A stretch of 20,039 nt of DNA, taken from NCBI GenBank assembly GCA_016207765.1, contig JACQOY010000047.1, positions 1-20,039 on the forward strand. The letters are read 5' to 3'. Shown here piece after piece: positions 15,470 to 20,039 of this stretch; the stretch's first letter is position 1; each line of letters begins with the position of its first letter. The notes under the pieces are model-generated. The model ran no database searches. It had not been told where the DNA came from and was given only the letters and a program-made list of their open reading frames with translations. Origin of the DNA: Deltaproteobacteria bacterium. Lineage in GTDB: Bacteria > UBA10199 > SBBF01. Made by a program: the position numbers and the translations under genes.

Positions 15470-16606
15470 TCAAGTACTTTGTAAAATACTTTGTATCGAA
15501 TAAACCTTGCCGCTCCCGGAAAGGAGATAGACACGGGAGTCTCCCGGGAAGGGGTTTCCCCAGACACCGCTGGTCAGCGATAGGGTTTGAAGCACCCGTC
15601 CGTCATTTTTATCAAAGACAAAACCGCGGCCGTTTTCGGCGCCAACCACAAGATAGCCGCCGATCAGGCCCGGCGCCGAAAGGGCCCCGGAATTCAGCGC
15701 CACTTCCCATTGACGAACACCGCTTCCCTTGTCGAACGCCACAACCCGGCCGTCGGTGGATGAAACATAAATGAGAGATCCGTCAAGAACCATATCGGCG
15801 CCGCTTTTGACTTCCTTCTTCCAGACCACCTGTCCCGATCCGGCGGCCAGCTTGGCCAAATACCCGAAATAGCCGACTACATACAAAGAACCCCCTTCCA
15901 CAGCGATCGCCGCATCCACATCCTTGAAAACAGGGTTCCCCTCAGCCAGATTGAGGCTCCAGACAACCGATCCCCCACCGGACGACAAGGCAACAACCTG
16001 TCCATCGGCAAAACCGATGTAGAGCCTCTCCCCCGCCGCCACCACCGGGGAAATACCCCGCATCGTGAACCGGTTTTCAAAACCTTTGATGTAAACGTTC
16101 CACCGTTCGGATCCACTTTCGGCATCGAGACAATAAACCTCCCGGCTCGTTGTCACCACATAAAGCGAGTTTCCCTGAAGGGCCGGCTGACCCAGAATCT
16201 CCCCCCCGACAAAATATTCCCAGCGCTTGTCTCCGCTTGAGGCATCCAGCGCATAAACGGTTCCCTTGTTGTTTCCAAAATAGACCGTCGATTCATCGGC
16301 AATGGGCTGTGAGGCAATCGGACCGTTTGACCGGAAGATCCAGAGAATTTTTCCGTCCGCTTCGTTAATGGCATAGAAGTTGGAAGAATGGGTCCCGGCA
16401 AAAACCTTTCCGTTTCCGACATATGGCGAGGCAGACTCCGGAAAATAGCGTTTTGCCGAGGGACCGGTTTTTAGGGAACGGGTCCAGACGGTCGAAAAGA
16501 TTTTTTGCCGGAGATCCTTTGGGGGATGCCCCCCCTTTTTGGCCAAAAGAGGTGAAGGGGCGAAAAATAAAACAACCACAAGAACAAGGATAATTTTTGT
16601 TTTCAC
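15470..16606 (-). CDS. BamB-like PQQ-type beta-propeller protein
   Basis: The 378-residue product has a signal peptide (MKTKIILVLVVVLFFAPSPLLA) and about seven to eight PQQ-type blade motifs, such as VYALDASSGDKRWEY, VYCLDAESGSERWNV and VVAFDKGSGVRQWEV. It is close in size to BamB, the scaffold lipoprotein of the outer-membrane BAM complex. The gene before it encodes a YfgM-like TPR protein, the same order as yfgM-bamB in E. coli, which supports the assignment. Unlike classical BamB it has no lipobox cysteine, so it should be a soluble periplasmic protein. It starts with GTG; AGGGGG 5 nt upstream is a good ribosome binding site and overlaps the stop codon of the previous gene. No cofactor-binding enzyme motifs are visible. 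Confidence 0.86.
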   Translation of the reverse strand: MKTKIILVLVVVLFFAPSPLLAKKGGHPPKDLRQKIFSTVWTRSLKTGPSAKRYFPESASPYVGNGKVFAGTHSSNFYAINEADGKILWIFRSNGPIASQPIADESTVYFGNNKGTVYALDASSGDKRWEYFVGGEILGQPALQGNSLYVVTTSREVYCLDAESGSERWNVYIKGFENRFTMRGISPVVAAGERLYIGFADGQVVALSSGGGSVVWSLNLAEGNPVFKDVDAAIAVEGGSLYVVGYFGYLAKLAAGSGQVVWKKEVKSGADMVLDGSLIYVSSTDGRVVAFDKGSGVRQWEVALNSGALSAPGLIGGYLVVGAENGRGFVFDKNDGRVLQTLSLTSGVWGNPFPGDSRVYLLSGSGKVYSIQSILQST

Positions 16607-16615
16607 GCGGGCCCC

Positions 16616-17278
16616 CTATGATGATGAAGAGACAATCTGGACCAGTCGAATTCGAACCTTTTTGAGCAGAAATGGATCGTCCGTCGTCGACTCAAGAAGC
16701 CCCTGATACACCTCTTTGGCCTCTTCCTTTTTTCCAAGGCTCTCCAAAATTTGCCCTTTAAGCAACAAAAAATAGCCCGACAGGACTCCGGCCGGCTCCC
16801 TTTCCACCGAATCGATATATTCCAACGCCTCTTCCCTCTTCCCTGTCTGCCAGAGAAGCTCTGCACGACCGAGTTTGAGATACGGACTCAACAGAGAAGG
16901 TGCTTTTTCGGAGGCCTTGGTCAATTCTTCCAGGGCTTTTTCGTTCTCTGCCTCTTTCAAATAAGCATCGACCAAAAAAAACCGGGCCGTCTGCGCCAGT
17001 GGATAGCGGCCGTATTTTTGAAGGATCTTTTGAAAAGCTTCAACCTGCCCCTCTTTTTCACCGACGGCCTTGAAAACAAGCTTGTTTAAGTCTTGCAGAT
17101 CGTTTTCCCTTTTTTGCTGAAAAATCAGCCAACCCAAGCCCCCCAAGGCAAAAACCAGAAGTGCCACCAGAAAAGTTTTTTTGTATTCCACCAAAAAATG
17201 GACCGCATGATCGACGGCGGAAACAAATTCGTTGGTTTCTTTGACCTTTGTTTTTGGCAAGGATTTATAGCGAGGCAT
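16616..17278 (-). CDS. YfgM-like membrane-anchored TPR protein
   Basis: The 220-residue product has a short basic N-terminus, one membrane segment (about residues 36-56, KKTFLVALLVFALGGLGWLIFQQ) and a periplasmic helical part with TPR-like repeats: YPLAQTARFFLVDAYLKEAENEKALEELTKA, GRAELLWQTGKREEALEYID and LLKGQILESLGKKEEAKEVYQGLLES. This matches YfgM, an inner-membrane protein that interacts with the Sec translocon and periplasmic chaperones. It directly precedes a bamB-like gene, as in E. coli. The ATG at 17276-17278 was chosen; a TTG at 17303-17305 is in frame but lies in a palindromic repeat. Neither has a clear ribosome binding site. Confidence 0.83.
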   Translation of the reverse strand: MPRYKSLPKTKVKETNEFVSAVDHAVHFLVEYKKTFLVALLVFALGGLGWLIFQQKRENDLQDLNKLVFKAVGEKEGQVEAFQKILQKYGRYPLAQTARFFLVDAYLKEAENEKALEELTKASEKAPSLLSPYLKLGRAELLWQTGKREEALEYIDSVEREPAGVLSGYFLLLKGQILESLGKKEEAKEVYQGLLESTTDDPFLLKKVRIRLVQIVSSSS

Positions 17279-17295
17279 ATGGAAATCGTCATCGC

Positions 17296-17323
17296 GTAGG
17301 GGCAATTCATGAATTGCCCTTAC
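17296..17323. repeat. palindromic element at the end of hemA
   Basis: The core GGGCAATTCATGAATTGCCC (17300-17319) is a perfect 20-bp palindrome. It is extended by GTAG on the left and TTAC on the right, so the left end is the same GTAGGGGC seen in the dnaE and guaB-guaA elements. On the coding strand the TAA at 17320-17322, the stop codon of hemA, is part of the element. It also carries AAGGG 6 nt before an ATG that is out of frame with the next gene. Confidence 0.85.
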
Positions 17324-18582
17324 TCGTCATCCAACCGGAACAGTTTTTTCAATAACTCGTGGACTCCGCTGTCGTGGCGCAAGGGGCCTTCCGATTTCAA
17401 AATCAGCACCGGATCGTGGAGAATTTTGTCGACAATCGCCTCGGTGCATCTCTCCACCGCCTTTTTTTCGTCCTCACCCAGGTGTGAAAGCTTTCCAAGC
17501 GTTCTCTCCAACTCGCGGCGGCGGATCGTGTCGAACTTCTTCCCCAGCGCGGCAATAGTGGGAACTTGGCGTACCACAGATTCGTAAAATTGCGAAGCTT
17601 CTTTTTCAACCAGAATCTCGGCTTTCCCGGCCTCGCTCAACCTCTCCGTCATGTTCGAATCCACCACCTCTTGAAGATCGTCGATGTTGTAGAGGTAAAC
17701 ATTGGAAAGCGTCTGGATCGCTGAATCGAGGTTGCGCGGAACCCCCAGATCGATGAAAAAAATGGGGCGATGCTTTCGGACAGCCATGAGTCCCGCCGTT
17801 TTTTCCCTGCCCAGGATCGGCTGTGCCGTCGAAACCGAGGCAATCACCACATCGGCCGAATGCAAAACCTCCTCCAAAGAATCCAGCGAATACGCCTCTC
17901 CCAAACCGAGGTCGGCCAACCCCCGCGCTTTTTCAATGTTCCGGTTAAGGATGGAAACATCGTAGACCCCCTCCGACTCAAGATAACCCAAAACCAGCTC
18001 GGCGACTTCGCCGGCGCCGATGAGGGCCACTTTCTTGGATGAAAGATCGCCGAATATTTTTTTCGCCAGCTCCACCGCCGCGGAGCCGACCGACACTTTT
18101 TTCTGCGAAACTTTCGTGTCGGTCCTGATTTTTTTGGCTACAAAAAAGGCGCGGTGCATCCAGCGGTTTAAAAAAAGCCCCGTCGTTCTGGCTTCGAGCG
18201 CCTTCCGGTAGGCTTCCTTCACCTGGCCCGAAATCTGGGCCTCGCCGACCACCAGCGAGTCGAGGCTGGAAGCAACGCGAAAAACGTGACGGATGGCATC
18301 GAGCTCGCGGTATTCGTACAAGTGGGGTTTTAGCGCATCGAGGCCGAGATGATTCAAATCAGCCACGAAATTCTCGATGCCCTGGACGCAATGATAGCCG
18401 TTGCGGGCGACGGCGTAGACTTCCATCCGGTTGCAGGTGGAGACAATAAGCCCCTCATCCACGCAGTCAAGGTTCACCAGCGCTTTGAGCGTTTGGTCAA
18501 GCTTCGCCGGATCGACCGCCAGCTTTTCCCGGAGCGATACCGGCGCCGTTTTGTGATTGAGGCCGACGACAATGTGTTCCAT
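17320..18582 (-). CDS. hemA: glutamyl-tRNA reductase
   Basis: HemA reduces the glutamate carried on tRNA-Glu to glutamate-1-semialdehyde with NADPH, the first committed step of the C5 pathway to tetrapyrroles. The 420-residue product has the expected length. Residues 1-150 form the catalytic domain with the nucleophile C50 in VSTCNRMEVY, the GLNHKTAPVSLREK start and SLDSLVVGEAQISGQVKEAY. The NADPH-binding domain has GAGEVAELVLGYL, and the C-terminal dimerisation helix is present. AGAGG 9 nt before the ATG is the ribosome binding site. The gene lies 3 nt after the CcsA/HemX-type gene, a common pairing that links heme synthesis to cytochrome c maturation. The stop codon lies inside a palindromic repeat. 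Confidence 0.98.
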   Translation of the reverse strand: MEHIVVGLNHKTAPVSLREKLAVDPAKLDQTLKALVNLDCVDEGLIVSTCNRMEVYAVARNGYHCVQGIENFVADLNHLGLDALKPHLYEYRELDAIRHVFRVASSLDSLVVGEAQISGQVKEAYRKALEARTTGLFLNRWMHRAFFVAKKIRTDTKVSQKKVSVGSAAVELAKKIFGDLSSKKVALIGAGEVAELVLGYLESEGVYDVSILNRNIEKARGLADLGLGEAYSLDSLEEVLHSADVVIASVSTAQPILGREKTAGLMAVRKHRPIFFIDLGVPRNLDSAIQTLSNVYLYNIDDLQEVVDSNMTERLSEAGKAEILVEKEASQFYESVVRQVPTIAALGKKFDTIRRRELERTLGKLSHLGEDEKKAVERCTEAIVDKILHDPVLILKSEGPLRHDSGVHELLKKLFRLDDE

Positions 18583-18585
18583 AAG

Positions 18586-19392
18586 CTACAACCTCTGGAC
18601 CCACGTAAACAGAAAAAAGACCGCCGCAAATCCGATGCATGACAAAAGAATTCCCCGACGCCCCACCCAGCCGCGTGACACCCGGAGATTCAGAAAAAGA
18701 GCGAAAAAAATCCACGCACCAAAAGAAAGAAGCTGTTTGAGATCGCCGGTGACATAAACCCCAACCATCGACTTGGACCACCCTCCCCCCGTAATGATGC
18801 CGATCGTAAAAAAAACAAAGCCGATATACAAAGAGCGGTAATGAATATGATCCAGAATTTCCAGTGGAGGAAAGCGTTCAAAAAGTCCTCCTGTTTTTTT
18901 GTGCTTGATCCGATATTCCTGGATCAGATAAATAATTCCCACAACGAAACTGACCATAAAAACAGCCAAACCGATAAAAACAAAAACCAGATGAATAAAG
19001 GCCCACGGATTTTCCAGGAAATGCCCCGGCGCCCGGTATCGGACCAGCGTGGTCAAGCTTAAGATGTTGAAAACCAGCCCCGCCGGAAGAAGAATAAGGC
19101 CGGTGGCGAAAAAACGGTATAAAAAGCAGAGGAGGACAAAGGTAAACACCACGCAGAAACTGACCAGTTGAAAAGTGTCAAATGGGCTGACCAGAAAGGG
19201 ATACCCCTGCTCCAAAAGATGGCTTCCCAGGAAAATGGCATGAATAATCAGGGCGGCAACGGTGATTCGGAGGGCAATTGCGGAAAGGATTTTTTTCCCG
19301 AAAATGGAGCGGAGGCAATAAAAGACCGTGGCCAGGATGTAGGACCCCAATACCACCAAAAAACCGTTGGAATAGCTGATTGTTGCCGGCAT
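18586..19392 (-). CDS. ccsA: CcsA/HemX-type cytochrome c biogenesis membrane protein
   Basis: The 268-residue product has about eight hydrophobic segments and belongs by pattern to the CcmC/CcsA/HemX family, which handles heme at the membrane for cytochrome c assembly or affects HemA levels. Candidate heme-ligand histidines are in IIHAIFLGSHLLEQGYPF, in WAFIHLVFVFIGLA and in LDHIHYRSLYIGF. A GGGWSKSMVGVY stretch takes the place of the tryptophan-rich WWD motif but is degenerate, which favours the HemX branch over a full CcsA. The ribosome binding site AAGGGGG lies just before the ATG. It is the first gene of the minus-strand cluster and sits 3 nt before hemA. Confidence 0.87.
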   Translation of the reverse strand: MPATISYSNGFLVVLGSYILATVFYCLRSIFGKKILSAIALRITVAALIIHAIFLGSHLLEQGYPFLVSPFDTFQLVSFCVVFTFVLLCFLYRFFATGLILLPAGLVFNILSLTTLVRYRAPGHFLENPWAFIHLVFVFIGLAVFMVSFVVGIIYLIQEYRIKHKKTGGLFERFPPLEILDHIHYRSLYIGFVFFTIGIITGGGWSKSMVGVYVTGDLKQLLSFGAWIFFALFLNLRVSRGWVGRRGILLSCIGFAAVFFLFTWVQRL

Positions 19393-19509
19393 GTTCCCCC
19401 TTTTTAATGTACCGGGTGCTGTGCGTCAAGAGTTACAAAAGTCTTGATTTTAGCTGAAAAAATCGAGTAAGAAGTAACGCAATAACGTCACCCCTTAAGG
19501 AGAAAAGAT
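19393..19509. promoter_or_regulatory. divergent promoter region between the ccsA/hemX-like gene and trxA
   Basis: These 117 nt must hold the starts of two transcripts. For the minus strand, TAAAAT (19447-19452) is a plausible -10 without a good -35, and TTGACG with a TAAAAA box 17 nt on is another, although that would place the start inside the ribosome binding site. For the plus strand no convincing pair is seen; TTGATT at 19444-19449 is the best -35. AAGGAGA at 19497-19503 is a strong ribosome binding site for trxA. Confidence 0.35.
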
Positions 19510-19842
19510 ATGGCTGGAAACCATGTAAAAACCGCAACCGACGACAATTTCGAATCGGAAGTTTTGAACTCCCCCACCCCTGCCCTGGTTGATTTTTGGG
19601 CGGTCTGGTGCGGCCCCTGCAAGGCCTTGGCCCCGGTAATTGAGGACCTCGCCAACGAGTTTCAGGGAAAAGTGAATGTCTTTAAGCTGAATGTGGACGA
19701 AAACCCCAATATCGCCGCCCGCTTCGGGATCCGCGGCATTCCAACCATCCTTCTTTTCAAGGGGGGCCAAGTGGCCCAGCAATCAGTGGGGGTGGTGCCC
19801 AGGGATTCGCTCAAAGGGATGATCAACGCCCTTCTTGCCTAG
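19510..19842 (+). CDS. trxA: thioredoxin
   Basis: Thioredoxin is the general cytoplasmic dithiol reductant. It supplies electrons to ribonucleotide reductase, methionine sulfoxide reductase and peroxiredoxins. The 110-residue product has the normal length and the active-site motif WCGPCK with C34 and C37. D28 in LVDFWA matches the buried aspartate of the family. The cis-proline loop RFGIRGIPTILLFKGG and the end MINALLA are also typical. The residue before the active-site tryptophan is valine (AVWCGPC), where glutamate or proline is more common. The strong ribosome binding site AAGGAGA lies 6 nt before the ATG. The gene is divergent from the heme cluster and no terminator is visible just after it. 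Confidence 0.98.
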   Translation: MAGNHVKTATDDNFESEVLNSPTPALVDFWAVWCGPCKALAPVIEDLANEFQGKVNVFKLNVDENPNIAARFGIRGIPTILLFKGGQVAQQSVGVVPRDSLKGMINALLA

Positions 19843-19998
19843 CCTCCTAAAAACTTCTTCAACTTGGTTGTGATGCTTGCGTGCGTCTTCGAAGCCCAGA
19901 TCAAGGAGTGTCGGGCTTATCTACCGGTGTTAAACCAAGCACTTTGCCCAGCCTGGGGTCATCGACACCATACTGTATCCAACTGTACTAGCCGAAGT
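19843..19998 (-). other. possible remnant of a broken gene
   Basis: On the minus strand two fragments in different frames look protein-like. One reads YGVDDPRLGKVLGLTPVDKP and stops near 19906. The other reads LIWASKTHASITTKLKKF and stops just after trxA. They would join after a single frameshift near 19900-19910. Neither is long enough to identify and no start codon with a ribosome binding site is present. The stretch may be a decayed gene or noncoding. Confidence 0.25.
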
Positions 19999-20009
19999 TT
20001 ACAGTATGG
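19968..20009. repeat. 10-bp inverted repeat near the right edge
   Basis: CCATACTGTA at 19968-19977 and TACAGTATGG at 20000-20009 are perfect inverted copies separated by 22 nt. The stem is AT-rich and no T-run follows directly, so it is not a good terminator. It could be an operator, a recombination site or the end of a small element. Confidence 0.6.
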
Positions 20010-20039
20010 CTTGCAGTTTTTTGAGGACCGACTCGCGCA
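19999..20039 (-). CDS. possible C-terminal end of a gene cut by the window edge
   Basis: The minus strand encodes RESVLKKLQAIL followed by TAA at 19999-20001, entering from beyond the window. Such a charged, leucine-rich end is typical of a helical C-terminus, but 12 codons do not allow identification, and the frame could be open by chance. Confidence 0.22.
   Translation of the reverse strand, partial: RESVLKKLQAIL

Noticed and set aside
19968..20009. Integron attC site or LexA box
   Set aside because: The ends do not match the conserved GTTRRRY/RYYYAAC cores of attC, and the spacing does not match the CTGT-N8-ACAG SOS box.
19873..20039. Open plus-strand frame from an ATG to the window end
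   Set aside because: No ribosome binding site. The translation is rich in Cys, His and Arg with no known pattern, and it is cut by the edge, so a chance open frame is more likely.

Overview
The window holds 17 complete protein genes, most of them core genes of a free-living Gram-negative bacterium. Signs of an outer membrane are a BamB-like beta-propeller protein, two lipoproteins with clear lipoboxes and a MepK/YcbK-type murein endopeptidase. A CcsA/HemX-type membrane protein next to hemA and the pairing of a YfgM-like TPR protein with a BamB-like propeller would fit a lineage of the former Deltaproteobacteria or a relative, but nothing here fixes the taxon. No rRNA, tRNA, CRISPR array, prophage or transposase gene was seen.

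Left part (1-6,590). A candidate sigma-28 type promoter and a very strong intrinsic terminator at 37-147 bracket a possible RNA of about 78 nt. greA follows on the minus strand with a good sigma-70 promoter. On the plus strand come a lipoprotein gene (939-1802), a MepK-like endopeptidase gene (1955-2500) and a secreted TPR protein gene that overlaps it by 7 nt. On the minus strand lie a compact Phd/VapC toxin-antitoxin pair (3528-4207), whose promoter carries a perfect 7-bp inverted repeat, and a 680-residue lipoprotein that looks like an interrupted TIM barrel. A 310-nt stretch without a credible gene (6283-6592) follows.

Right part (6,593-19,392). Nine genes run on the minus strand with short gaps or overlaps. 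In the direction of transcription they are ccsA/hemX-like, hemA, yfgM-like TPR gene, bamB-like propeller gene, guaB, guaA, dnaE, hflX and a GST-family gene. They cover heme and cytochrome c maturation, envelope assembly, de novo GMP synthesis, chromosome replication and ribosome rescue or stress GTPase function. The tight junctions hemX-hemA (3 nt apart), dnaE-hflX (TAATG) and hflX-GST (ATGA) suggest co-transcription or translational coupling. trxA is divergent from this cluster at 19,510. The last 200 bases hold only broken reading frames and an inverted repeat.

The most notable non-gene feature is a family of small GC-rich palindromic elements, typically bounded by GTAGGGGC and GCCCCTAC, scattered through the cluster. 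One lies in frame inside dnaE and adds about 18 residues. One fills the guaB-guaA spacer. A related core sits just upstream of guaB. One provides the stop codon of hemA. A separate 18-bp tandem repeat lengthens a loop near the DnaE C-terminus. I saw no clear unknown multi-gene system. The best leads are the in-frame palindrome in dnaE and the possible sigma-28-dependent small RNA.
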